Shown piece after piece: positions 9,164 to 16,795 of a stretch of DNA of 64,000 nucleotides. Below the pieces are notes generated by a model. It saw nothing but the letters and a program-made list of their open reading frames with translations. It ran no database searches and was not told where the DNA came from. Origin of the DNA: DAHVFK01 sp963755395. Its GTDB lineage: Bacteria; Pseudomonadota; Gammaproteobacteria; Burkholderiales; SG8-39. A program made the position numbers and the translations under genes. Every line of letters starts with the position of its first letter. Position 1 is the stretch's first letter. The stretch spans positions 124,001 through 188,000 of the forward strand of contig CAVWJJ010000004.1 of NCBI GenBank assembly GCA_963755395.1, written 5' to 3'.

Positions 9164-10120
9164 TCAGAAGAATTTCTTCAGGTCCATGCCGGCATAGAGA
9201 CCGGCCACCTGGTCGGCGTAGCCGTTGAACATGAGCGTCTTGTGCTTGGGCGTGAAAAAGCCGTCTATACCGATGCGGCGCTCGCGCGCCTGACTCCAGC
9301 GCGGGTGGTCGACATTCGGGTTCACGTTGGAGTAGAAACCGTACTCGTTCGGCGCCGCCTCGTTCCAGGCCGTCTTAGGCTGCTGCTCAGTGAACGTGAC
9401 GCGCACGATCGACTTGGCGCTCTTGAATCCGTATTTCCAGGGCACCACCACGCGTACCGGCGCTCCGTTCTGGTTCGGCAGCACCTCACCGTACAGCCCG
9501 AACGTCAGCAGGGTCAGCGGGTGCATCGCCTCGTCCAGCCGCAGGCCCTCGACATAGGGCCAATCGAGCACCGGCAGGCGCGTCCCGACCATCGTTTCCG
9601 GATCCAGCTTGGTGGTGAAGGCGACGTACTTGGCGCGCCCGGTCGGCTCAACCCGCTTGATCAGCTCGGCGAGCGAATACCCGACCCAGGGGATCACCAT
9701 CGACCACGCCTCGACGCAGCGGTGGCGATAAACGCGGTCCTGCATCGGCGCCAGCTTGAGCAGTTCCTCGATGCCGAATACGCCGCCGCGCTTGACCTCA
9801 CCGTCCACCGTGACCGCCCAGGGCCGGGTCTTCATCTTGGGCGCGTACATCGCCGGTTCGTCCTTTCCGGTGCCGAACTCGTAAAAATTGTTGTACGTAG
9901 TGACGTCTTTGTACGGCGTCCGCATTTCGCTGGTGCTGAAAGGGCCCCGACGGCCGGGCAGCTTGCGTCCCCCCATTGCCTGGGCGTTCGCCGGCAGCAG
10001 CGGCCAGAAAAGCCCCATGGCCAGCGCCCGTCGCAGAAAGGCTCGGCGACGCAGATAGACAGACTTCGGCGTGATCTCCGAGGGTGCGACGTCGGAGGCG
10101 GTACGGATTAACATGGGCAT
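9164..10120 (-). CDS. msrP: MsrP, periplasmic molybdopterin protein-methionine-sulfoxide reductase catalytic subunit
   Basis: 318 residues, sulfite-oxidase fold. A twin-arginine signal is visible at about 23-48 (RRRAFLRRALAMG... ANAQA), as expected for a cofactor-loaded protein exported by Tat. The molybdenum-ligand cysteine is C135 in HRCVEAWSM. The enzyme repairs oxidised methionines in envelope proteins after chlorine stress. ATG 10120 is used here; ATG 10114 two codons later is an alternative. It lies downstream of an anti-sigma/ECF sigma pair on the same strand with a 94-bp gap that may contain its own promoter. Confidence 0.94.
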   Translation of the reverse strand: MPMLIRTASDVAPSEITPKSVYLRRRAFLRRALAMGLFWPLLPANAQAMGGRKLPGRRGPFSTSEMRTPYKDVTTYNNFYEFGTGKDEPAMYAPKMKTRPWAVTVDGEVKRGGVFGIEELLKLAPMQDRVYRHRCVEAWSMVIPWVGYSLAELIKRVEPTGRAKYVAFTTKLDPETMVGTRLPVLDWPYVEGLRLDEAMHPLTLLTFGLYGEVLPNQNGAPVRVVVPWKYGFKSAKSIVRVTFTEQQPKTAWNEAAPNEYGFYSNVNPNVDHPRWSQARERRIGIDGFFTPKHKTLMFNGYADQVAGLYAGMDLKKFF

Positions 10121-10214
10121 TTACCTCGCTCCACTTGGTCGCGCGCGCGGCGCTTGGCTTACACGCTGATAATACGCGCGCAGCTGTGCGCCGGATGCGT
10201 AGTGCAAGCTGCCG

Positions 10215-11027
10215 TCAGGGATTGAGCTGCCTGTAGACCAGATTGGCCAGGCGCAAGAGCGCCGCGCGATTCAAGTCGCCCGAGGAGAGCGCATAGCCAA
10301 ACTTGCGATCGATCCAGTAGAACACGCTCACGTTGCCTTCGCGCGCGAACCGAAACGCCGTCTCGCCGTGGTCTCGCGTCTCGGTGCGCACGTAAAGCGT
10401 GACGCGCTGGCCCTTGCTGCCCTGATACATGAACTGCGCCACGGGAGCGGGCTGCGCTCCGATCGCCGGGTCACCCTCGCCCGGAAGCAGGCGGCCGCCG
10501 ACCAGCGACAGGCCCGCCGCATCGAGCACCGGCGCGCGCACCGGAGCACCGAGGCGCTTGGACAACCAGGCGACCAAATGCGCCTGCTGATCCGCGGCGA
10601 CCTCGACGGGATGGCGCACTTCCGGTGAGTAGGTCGCGTGCGCCACCGCTGCGCTGCGCGCAATTGACGCGCCTTCGCTCGACAATGGCCTCCTGGTGTC
10701 CTGCAAGTCATGCATCTGCCAGCCCGCCAGCACGCCGGCGACCGCGCCGAGCGCAAGCCAGCCCGCCGCCATCGCGATGCCGCGCGAGCGCGGACCACGC
10801 TGCGCTACGCGCGTGAGGCGCTCCGGCACGGGCTCGTCCAGCACCGGATCATACAGCGCGCGCAGGGCGTCGCGCTGGCTGCAGAGTTGGCCGACCCGCT
10901 CCGCTTCGTCCGCGCGGGTTGCGAGCCAGCTCTCGATCTCCGCCCGTCGCCCGCGCGCCAGCCGGCCATCGATATAGGCCTGCAAGTCCGCTTCGGTAAT
11001 CGGAAGATTGATACCCATCTCACTCAC
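10215..11027 (-). CDS. Anti-sigma factor, membrane-anchored
   Basis: 270 residues. The N-terminal about 75 residues form a short helical cytoplasmic domain (ITEADLQAYIDGRL...) typical of anti-sigma factors, without an obvious zinc HxxxCxxC motif. One transmembrane helix follows at about 84-104 (GIAMAAGWLALGAVAGVLAG), then a periplasmic domain of about 160 residues. The GTG at 11027 overlaps the sigma-factor stop (GTGA); ATG 11018 is an alternative start. It is expected to hold the cognate ECF sigma factor inactive until an envelope signal. Neighbouring msrPQ and the secreted-protein remnant suggest an oxidative or envelope stress role, which is inference. Confidence 0.8.
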   Translation of the reverse strand: MSEMGINLPITEADLQAYIDGRLARGRRAEIESWLATRADEAERVGQLCSQRDALRALYDPVLDEPVPERLTRVAQRGPRSRGIAMAAGWLALGAVAGVLAGWQMHDLQDTRRPLSSEGASIARSAAVAHATYSPEVRHPVEVAADQQAHLVAWLSKRLGAPVRAPVLDAAGLSLVGGRLLPGEGDPAIGAQPAPVAQFMYQGSKGQRVTLYVRTETRDHGETAFRFAREGNVSVFYWIDRKFGYALSSGDLNRAALLRLANLVYRQLNP

Positions 11028-11524
11028 TTCACGACCGTCAGCTTGGCAGACATCGGGATCTCCAGCATCGTCGCACGAAGCCTCCCCCTCGCCCGCGAGA
11101 GGCGGGACATCACGGTCCCGATTGGGATGCCGAGTGTACGCGCGGCCTCTTCGTAACTCATATCCTCTAGCGCGACGAGCAGCAGCACCTCGCGCTGCTC
11201 TTCGGGTAAATTCGCGAGCGCCCGATCCAAGTCCCGCACCATTAACGAATCAGCTTGCGCGGCGCGCTGCGCCATCTCGGGCAGGTCGTCCGTGAGGGCC
11301 TCGGTCGGACGCTGCGCACGAATGCGATTCACGTGCACGTTGTGCATCACCGTGAACAGCCAAGCGCGCAGATCGCTGCCGCAGCGATAAAGGTGGAACT
11401 TGGCCCAAGCGCGCTCGAGCGTGTCCTGCACCAAGTCGTCCGCGGCGGAGCGATCGCCGACCAGAGCGCGCGCGTAGCGGCGCAGGCGCGGAATCAAGTC
11501 AACGATCGCTTGCCGTTCATCCAT
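11024..11524 (-). CDS. ECF-type RNA polymerase sigma factor (sigma-70 family)
   Basis: 166 residues, the usual ECF size. Region 2 contains the core-binding and -10 recognition segment (DDLVQDTLERAW ... LRAWLFTVMHNVHVNRIR). Region 4 has LPEEQREVLLLVALEDMSYEEAA followed by the helix-turn-helix GIPIGTVMSRLSRARGRL. It directs RNA polymerase to a small regulon. It is followed with stop/start overlap by the anti-sigma factor gene, and its start lies just downstream of the broken secreted-protein gene on the same strand. Its own target promoter could not be recognised. Confidence 0.9.
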   Translation of the reverse strand: MDERQAIVDLIPRLRRYARALVGDRSAADDLVQDTLERAWAKFHLYRCGSDLRAWLFTVMHNVHVNRIRAQRPTEALTDDLPEMAQRAAQADSLMVRDLDRALANLPEEQREVLLLVALEDMSYEEAARTLGIPIGTVMSRLSRARGRLRATMLEIPMSAKLTVVK

Positions 11525-11535
11525 ACACGGCTATT

Positions 11536-11919
11536 CTACTGGTGCGCCACGTGCCACACGCCGCGGAAGCGGCCTCCGGTTGCATCGCCCGGCTCTTGGT
11601 CCTTTGCCCACAGATAGAGCGGTTTGCCCTTGTAGGCCCACTGCCTGCGGCCATCGTCGCGCGCTACTACAGTCCAGTCTCCGCGCGGCTGGTCGCTCGC
11701 CGATGCCATCAGCGGCGGCCAGTTCTTCGCGCAGCCGTCGTTGCACATGCTCTTGCCCATTCGAGCCAGGTCATTGTCGAACGTATACAGAATCATGCCG
11801 GCCTAGTCGGCCAGCTTGCCTCCCGCGACTTGAACGCCGTCCGGCGCCTCCACGCCAGCGCACGCTGTCGCGAGGGTCAGTATGGTAGCCGCGGCAAGCG
11901 CGGTAAATCGCCTGTTCAT
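11536..11919 (-). pseudogene. Secreted COG4315-type repeat protein, interrupted by in-frame amber codon
   Basis: Read from ATG 11919 (Shine-Dalgarno GGGGAG 7 bp upstream) the frame gives a signal peptide with an ATAC lipobox-like site, then GGKLAD, a TAG at 11805-11803 (codon 39), then AGMILYTFDND and on to the stop at 11536. The post-stop part carries the family features: YTFDND, two cysteines (MCNDGCAKNWPP), YKGKPLYLWAKDQ and a C-terminal GVWHVAH. The stop falls exactly where the first repeat begins, and no frameshift is needed. Without it the protein would be 127 residues. Such small secreted or lipoproteins of unknown function often sit beside ECF sigma/anti-sigma genes, as here. It could be a real null allele or a base error. 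Confidence 0.75.
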
Positions 11920-11996
11920 CGGAAGCTCCCCTAAGACGTTGTGACGGGTGGTCTTGCTCCCGGGTAAACAGGCGAACTCGGTCCAGTATTCCTAGG

Positions 11997-13370
11997 CTAG
12001 GGCGGCGGCGACATTCCCCAAGCGGCGACGAGCGCCTCGGCGGCGTTCAGGAACTCTTCGCCGCGGCTCGGGTGAGCGAAGCGGGTCTGCGCCAACCGCG
12101 CGAGCAGCGGCACGCTCGCAGCGCCTGGCTGGGCCAGGTGAATGAGCTCGCCTGCATCGGCGCCGGCGAACTCGCAACCAAGCAGGTTGCCTTGCTCGCG
12201 CTCCACGAGCAGTCTCACGTAGCCCTCGGCCGAGCCTTCCGCGAGCGCTGCAGGATTGGCTCCGAACGAGGAAAAGCCAACCGCATACTCCGTGTCGGCG
12301 TCCTCGAGCTCGTCCTCAGTCGCGCCGGCGCGCGCGAGCTCGAGGGCTGAATACACGACCTCGGGCACCCAATCGACGCGCGTCTCGGCCGACCCGGGCG
12401 CAAGGATATTCGCCACGGCGACGGTGGCCTCGGCGAGCGCGTGGTTGGCGGTCATGGCCGGATTGGCACAGTCTCCGATCGCGTATATCCGTCGCGCGGA
12501 AGTGTGTTGCGCCTGGTCGACCGCGATGAACCCTTCCCGATCGGTGCGAACGCCAGCAGCCTGCAATCCTAGCTCGTCCGTGTTGGGCCTGCGCCCGGTG
12601 CCGGCGAGCACCCAATCGACGCGCTCGCTCGCGCCGCCGGACAATTCAAGCAGCACGCGCTTACCTTCGGACACCGCGCGCAGCGGCCTGCTTCCCGGGC
12701 ACGCCGTGACGCCGTGCGCGGAAAGCGCCTCCCGCAGGCGCTTGCGCGCACTTGCACTGAAGCGCGAGCGCGCCAGCGGCTCGCTGCCCGTCAGCCACAC
12801 GACCTCGAGCCCGAGGCTTGGGAGGATGAAGGCCATCTCCGACCCGACCGCGCCGCTGCCGAGCAGCGCGACACGCATGCCCGATGGCAACGGTTGCTCG
12901 AAAAGCTCATCGGTAGTGAGCACGCGCGGGATTCCACGCATGGTCAGCGGCAGGACGGGTCGCGATCCAGTGGCGACGACAAAGCATTCTGCCCCGACGG
13001 TCTCGGCACCGAGCGCCACGCGCTCGCCGTCGACGAATTTCGCCGTGCCGCGCAGGCAAGTGATCTTGAGTCGCGCGAGATAGTCGATGTAACTGGCGCG
13101 TACGGTTTCGACGACCTTGCGCTGATAGCGCCATGCCGCGTCCAGGTCCGGCGCGAGCGCTCCGTGCAGCCCGCGCTCGGCGAAGCCCGGCGCCGCAGCC
13201 GCCAGGCGCGCAGTGCTGTACCACGCCTTCTTCGGCACGCAGCCGCGATTGAGGCACGCGCCGCCCCATGCATCACGCTCGACGATCGCGACCGAGAGAC
13301 CGCGCTGGGCCGCCAGTACTGCGGCGCGGTAGCCGCCGGGGCCGGAGCCGATGACAAGGAGGTCGTACAT
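11997..13370 (-). CDS. Dihydrolipoyl dehydrogenase-like NAD(P)/FAD disulfide oxidoreductase
   Basis: 457 residues, class I pyridine nucleotide-disulfide oxidoreductase. The FAD dinucleotide motif GSGPGG is at 8-13, the redox-active disulfide is C39-LNRG-C44, a second GxGxxG (LGSGAVGSE) binds NAD(P), and the C-terminal His433-Pro...Glu438 pair is the acid/base dyad on the other subunit. No 2-oxoacid dehydrogenase E1/E2 genes are near, so whether it acts on lipoamide, glutathione, mercuric ion or another partner cannot be settled. It lacks an N-terminal HMA or lipoyl domain. The next gene upstream on the same strand is cytochrome c4. Confidence 0.82.
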   Translation of the reverse strand: MYDLLVIGSGPGGYRAAVLAAQRGLSVAIVERDAWGGACLNRGCVPKKAWYSTARLAAAAPGFAERGLHGALAPDLDAAWRYQRKVVETVRASYIDYLARLKITCLRGTAKFVDGERVALGAETVGAECFVVATGSRPVLPLTMRGIPRVLTTDELFEQPLPSGMRVALLGSGAVGSEMAFILPSLGLEVVWLTGSEPLARSRFSASARKRLREALSAHGVTACPGSRPLRAVSEGKRVLLELSGGASERVDWVLAGTGRRPNTDELGLQAAGVRTDREGFIAVDQAQHTSARRIYAIGDCANPAMTANHALAEATVAVANILAPGSAETRVDWVPEVVYSALELARAGATEDELEDADTEYAVGFSSFGANPAALAEGSAEGYVRLLVEREQGNLLGCEFAGADAGELIHLAQPGAASVPLLARLAQTRFAHPSRGEEFLNAAEALVAAWGMSPPP

Positions 13371-13406
13371 TGTGCGCGGGTTTCGGCCCCCCCGCCGGGG
13401 GGCGGG

Positions 13407-14042
13407 CTAGCGCAGCCCGGCTACGTACTGGGCCACCGCTTTGATTTCGTCGTCGGTCATGCGCGCCGTGACGCCGCGCATCATCCCGTTCGGGTCATTC
13501 GCCCTTGCCCCGGAGCGAAACCCCTTGAGCTGGCTCTCCACGTATTCTGCGTACTGGCCGGCGATGTGCGGATATTCGACTGGAATCCCCGCCCCCGAGG
13601 GCCCGTGGCAGCCCGCGCAAGCCACCACCCCGGTGGCCGCGTTGCCGCCGCGATATAGCTTCTGGCCGGCGGCGGCAAGGTTCTTGTCGCGCGCGACGTC
13701 TGGCCTGAGCTTCTGTTCGGAGAAATAAGCCGCCACGTTCCTCATATCGGCATCGGACAGGTTGGCCACCATTCCGGCCATAATCGGGTTCTCGCGCTCG
13801 GCCTTCTTGCCGTCGTGGGCCTTGAAACTACGCAACTGTTTATAGAGATATTCGGAAAATTGCCCCGCAAGCTTGGGATTCGCGGGAGCGACGCTGTTGC
13901 CGTCCGGGCCATGACAAGCCGCGCAAACCTGGCTCACGACAGTCTGTCCCTTCGCGGGGTCCGGTTTTGCGTTATCTTGCGCGAGGGCGGTGCCCGCCCA
14001 CAACAGTGCGATGCTGGCACTGATCGCCAGTACTCGAATCAT
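13407..14042 (-). CDS. Diheme cytochrome c4-type protein
   Basis: 211 residues from ATG 14042, chosen because GAGGGAGC precedes it and a clean signal peptide follows (MIRVLAISASIALLWAGTALA). Two heme-c sites are present, C40AACH44 and C142AGCH146, each heading a repeated cytochrome domain of about 90 residues. Axial-methionine candidates follow each (PIMAGMVANL and NGMMRGVT). Cytochrome c4 carries electrons in the periplasm, often to cbb3 or other terminal oxidases. It is divergent from engB with a 68-bp spacer, the order seen in many betaproteobacteria. Confidence 0.9.
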   Translation of the reverse strand: MIRVLAISASIALLWAGTALAQDNAKPDPAKGQTVVSQVCAACHGPDGNSVAPANPKLAGQFSEYLYKQLRSFKAHDGKKAERENPIMAGMVANLSDADMRNVAAYFSEQKLRPDVARDKNLAAAGQKLYRGGNAATGVVACAGCHGPSGAGIPVEYPHIAGQYAEYVESQLKGFRSGARANDPNGMMRGVTARMTDDEIKAVAQYVAGLR

Positions 14043-14110
14043 TCGGCTGCTCCCTCGGTCCCGGGTCAAAGCCGGTAATTTTATTACAGTTTCTGCTTTC
14101 TACCCCGCCC

Positions 14111-14770
14111 ATGAGCATGTTTTCGAAAGCCGAGTTCATCGCTTCTGTCGGCAAGCTTTCGGAGCTGCCGCAAGAAGGGGTTCCCGAACTGGTGTTCGCC
14201 GGTCGTTCGAACGTCGGCAAGTCGAGCGCGATCAACGCGCTTGCCAAGCGCAAGCGGCTCGCGTATTTCAGCAAGACGCCAGGGCGTACTCAGACCATCA
14301 ATTTCTACGACCTCGGCGGTCGGGCGCGGCTGGTCGACTTGCCCGGCTACGGCTACGCGCGTGTGCCACAGGCGGTCCGCGCACAATGGGACACGCTGGT
14401 CGGCGGCTATCTCACGCATCGCGCCTCTCTCGCCGGCGTGGTGGTGATCATGGATGCGAGGCATCCCTTCATGCCGCACGACCTAGGCATGCTGCGCTGG
14501 TTGGCGCCGCTCGGCCTACCGCTTCTCGTATTGCTGTCTAAGGCCGACAAGCTGTCTCGCGCCGAACGCAAAGCGGCGCTCGCGGCCGCGCAGCGGCAGC
14601 TGGCGCTAACCGTCATGCGCGGCGATGTACTGCTGTTCTCGAGTCCCTCCGGCGAGGGCGTCGAAGCGGCGCGCGCACTGCTCGAGCAGTGGCTAGGGGC
14701 GGGGCTGGCCGCGGGGGTGGCGTCACCCGCCGCGGCCGGAAATAAAAGGCCCCCGGTAAAGGGGAAGTGA
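14111..14770 (+). CDS. engB: Ribosome-biogenesis GTPase YihA/EngB
   Basis: 219 residues. G1 is GRSNVGKS (31-38), G2 falls around KTPGRTQTINFY, G3 is DLPGYGYA and G4 is SKADK. The family is an essential GTPase that helps assemble the 50S subunit. The C-terminus after about residue 195 is extended and basic and reads into the first hairpin of the RNA element downstream; the stop codon lies within that hairpin's loop. Start ATG 14111; MFSKAEF two codons later is an alternative. Confidence 0.94.
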   Translation: MSMFSKAEFIASVGKLSELPQEGVPELVFAGRSNVGKSSAINALAKRKRLAYFSKTPGRTQTINFYDLGGRARLVDLPGYGYARVPQAVRAQWDTLVGGYLTHRASLAGVVVIMDARHPFMPHDLGMLRWLAPLGLPLLVLLSKADKLSRAERKAALAAAQRQLALTVMRGDVLLFSSPSGEGVEAARALLEQWLGAGLAAGVASPAAAGNKRPPVKGK

Positions 14771-14828
14771 ACCGGGGGCGAAACGCCTTAAATATGATTA
14801 AGGCACCCGCTCAGGGAGGAGAAGCGGG
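14750..14828 (+). ncRNA. Three-hairpin structured RNA element between engB and hemB
   Basis: Three consecutive stem-loops are readable. The first pairs 14750-14757 with 14771-14778 (CCCCCGGT/ACCGGGGG, loop includes the engB stop). The second pairs 14785-14791 with 14798-14804 (GCCTTAA/TTAAGGC, 6-nt loop). The third pairs 14806-14811 with 14823-14828 (CCCGCT/AGCGGG) with an 11-nt loop containing GGGAGGAG at 14814-14821, which resembles a strong Shine-Dalgarno sequence. No U-tract follows any of them, so they are not simple terminators. The element lies 134 bp before the hemB start. It could be a leader of hemB or a separate small RNA. Rfam holds a betaproteobacterial toxic small RNA family; membership is untested. 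Confidence 0.5.
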
Positions 14829-14962
14829 AGACGATAAGCACCGTCTACGAGTAAGATGGTCCCCGTTGCGAAAAGTTCCCATCCGAAGTCTCTCTGACGA
14901 ATCAATGCGTAGCGTGCATATCCCTGATCTTGGCGAGGACAATCCCGCGAGGTGACGCAGCC

Positions 14963-15961
14963 ATGAACGTTTACGGCAGCTTTCCGGCGGTACGCATGCG
15001 GCGCATGCGGCGCGACGAGTTCTCGCGCCGCCTCATGCGCGAAAGCGTGCTAACCGCGGACGATCTGATCTACCCCGTGTTCGTGCTCGATGGCAAAAAC
15101 CGCACCGAGAAAGTGCCCTCGATGCCGGGCGTCGAGCGAATGACGATCGACCGGCTGCTGCGGCTGGCCGAGAGCTGCCTCAAGCTCCGTGTCCCCGCCC
15201 TGGCGCTGTTCCCGGTCATCGATCAAAAGCTCAAGACGCTCGACGGGCGAGAGGCCTACAACCCGCGCGGATTGGTGCCGCGCGCCGTCGCGCAACTCAA
15301 GAAGCGCTTCCCGGAGCTCGGCGTCATGACCGACGTCGCGCTCGATCCCTACACGTCGCACGGGCAGGACGGCGTGGTCGACGGCAGCGGCTACATCATC
15401 AACGACGTCACGCTCGAGGTGCTGGTCAAGCAGGCGCTGACGCAGGCCGCGGCAGGAGTCGACATCGTCGCGCCGTCCGACATGATGGACGGGCGCATCG
15501 GGCGCATCCGTGCCGCGCTCGAGAAGGCAGGCCACATCCACACCAAGATCATGGCCTACTCGGCCAAGTACGCCTCCGGCTTCTACGGCCCGTTCCGCGA
15601 CGCCGTGGGGTCCGCAAAGAACCTCGGCAAGGGCGACAAGAAGACCTACCAGATGGACCCTGCGAATACCGACGAGGCGTTGTGGGAGGTCGGCCTAGAT
15701 CTGGCCGAAGGCGCCGACATGGTAATGGTCAAGCCGGGGATGCCCTACCTCGACATCGTGCGCCGCGTTAAGGACGAGTTCAGGGCGCCGACGTTCGTCT
15801 ACCAGGTGAGCGGCGAATACTCGATGCTGCAGGCGGCGATCGCCAAAGGCTGGCTGCCGGAATCGTGCATCGTCGAGTCACTGGTGGCGATGAAGCGCGC
15901 CGGCGCCGACGGCATCCTCACCTACTTCGCCGTGGACGTCGCGAAGAAGCTCGGCCGCTAG
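14963..15961 (+). CDS. hemB: Porphobilinogen synthase (delta-aminolevulinic acid dehydratase)
   Basis: 332 residues from ATG 14963, preceded by GAGGTGA; the longer open frame from TTG 14930 is not needed. The enzyme condenses two 5-aminolevulinates into porphobilinogen in heme synthesis. The Schiff-base lysines are in KIMAYSAKYASGFYG and MVKPGMPYLD. At the metal-site loop the sequence reads DVALDPYTSHGQDG, with Asp and no cysteines, so this is the magnesium type without the catalytic zinc, as in Pseudomonas and rhizobia. The preceding 190 bp carry a structured RNA element. Confidence 0.95.
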   Translation: MNVYGSFPAVRMRRMRRDEFSRRLMRESVLTADDLIYPVFVLDGKNRTEKVPSMPGVERMTIDRLLRLAESCLKLRVPALALFPVIDQKLKTLDGREAYNPRGLVPRAVAQLKKRFPELGVMTDVALDPYTSHGQDGVVDGSGYIINDVTLEVLVKQALTQAAAGVDIVAPSDMMDGRIGRIRAALEKAGHIHTKIMAYSAKYASGFYGPFRDAVGSAKNLGKGDKKTYQMDPANTDEALWEVGLDLAEGADMVMVKPGMPYLDIVRRVKDEFRAPTFVYQVSGEYSMLQAAIAKGWLPESCIVESLVAMKRAGADGILTYFAVDVAKKLGR

Positions 15962-16794
15962 CCGAACACCAGCGCAACGCCGTGCGCCTTGTCGGCGCTG
16001 ATCGCGAATGATCCATCCGGCAGCGAATTCGGTTCGAAACCGGCGCGGCGCAGCGCCTCGGCGGCGCGACCGCGATCGGCAACCCGTATGAAAAGCGCCG
16101 CGATCAGCGGCCGCGGCCGCAGTGGCAGTCCCACACCGCGCAGGCGTCTGCCGATTCGCCAGCGCGATCCCAGCGCAATCGGCGCACCGCCGCTCGGCAC
16201 CAGCAGGCCTTCGTCAATCTTCCGCGGACGTACATCGAACAACCTTGCGTAGTCCGCCGCCGCGCTGACCGGGTCCTCGACGACGACCGCGAGCGCGGCC
16301 AGCCCGGTGGCTCCAACGGCGTGCGTCTGGTACTCGGGGCGCCATACCAGGTCGCGCGTGCGGTGCTGGCACACGAAGCTGCGGCAGCCCGGCGTTTGCG
16401 CTGGCGCGAGCTGAACGATGCGGAATACAGCGTCGCGCTCACCCTCCGGCAGCCTTACCGGGCGCGAGAAATCGAGCGGCGCGTCCGCCTCGATCCCGTC
16501 CGCGGCGAGCTCCGCATAGGCGGCGTGCGCATCCTCGCTGGCGAGCGCGACCGCGGCAAGGCCTTCGCCGCGAGCCAGAAAATCGGCGTAGTAGCGCATG
16601 GCCGGGTGCTGTCGCGGCAGCGCGAGCAACTCCACGTAGTCGCTCCCGAACATGATGCAGTGATTCGCCGAGCCCAGCGTGTGGAAGCCCCGCGGCGTGA
16701 GGGTGAAACCGAGCCGTGCGTACGTCTCCTGCGCGCGATCGAGGTCGCGAACCGCGATCACGACATGATCGATGCCCGCAATGGTGCGCCGCAT
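15958..16794 (-). CDS. VOC (glyoxalase/dioxygenase) superfamily protein
   Basis: 278 residues from ATG 16794. It opens with GIDHVVIAVRDLDRAQETYARLGF, the classical first beta-alpha-beta of a VOC module, and repeats the pattern near residue 160 (GLAALAVVVEDPVSAAADYARLFDV). It resembles the glyoxalase-like group with an internal duplication; the substrate is unknown. The start is one base after the dsbD stop, so it is the last gene of the SDR-cutA-dsbD-VOC run. Its last 4 bp overlap the hemB 3' end. Confidence 0.8.
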   Translation of the reverse strand: MRRTIAGIDHVVIAVRDLDRAQETYARLGFTLTPRGFHTLGSANHCIMFGSDYVELLALPRQHPAMRYYADFLARGEGLAAVALASEDAHAAYAELAADGIEADAPLDFSRPVRLPEGERDAVFRIVQLAPAQTPGCRSFVCQHRTRDLVWRPEYQTHAVGATGLAALAVVVEDPVSAAADYARLFDVRPRKIDEGLLVPSGGAPIALGSRWRIGRRLRGVGLPLRPRPLIAALFIRVADRGRAAEALRRAGFEPNSLPDGSFAISADKAHGVALVFG

Positions 16795-16795
16795 A

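Noticed and set aside
11803..11805. TAG codons read as an amino acid (amber reassignment)
   Set aside because: TAG ends several intact genes here (mrcA, lysA, RND pump), and the other lesions are indels, so error or mutation is simpler.
14767..14955. 62-codon frame across the engB-hemB spacer
   Set aside because: It runs through the three hairpins, has no ribosome-binding site, and resembles no protein; the RNA structure explains the sequence better.
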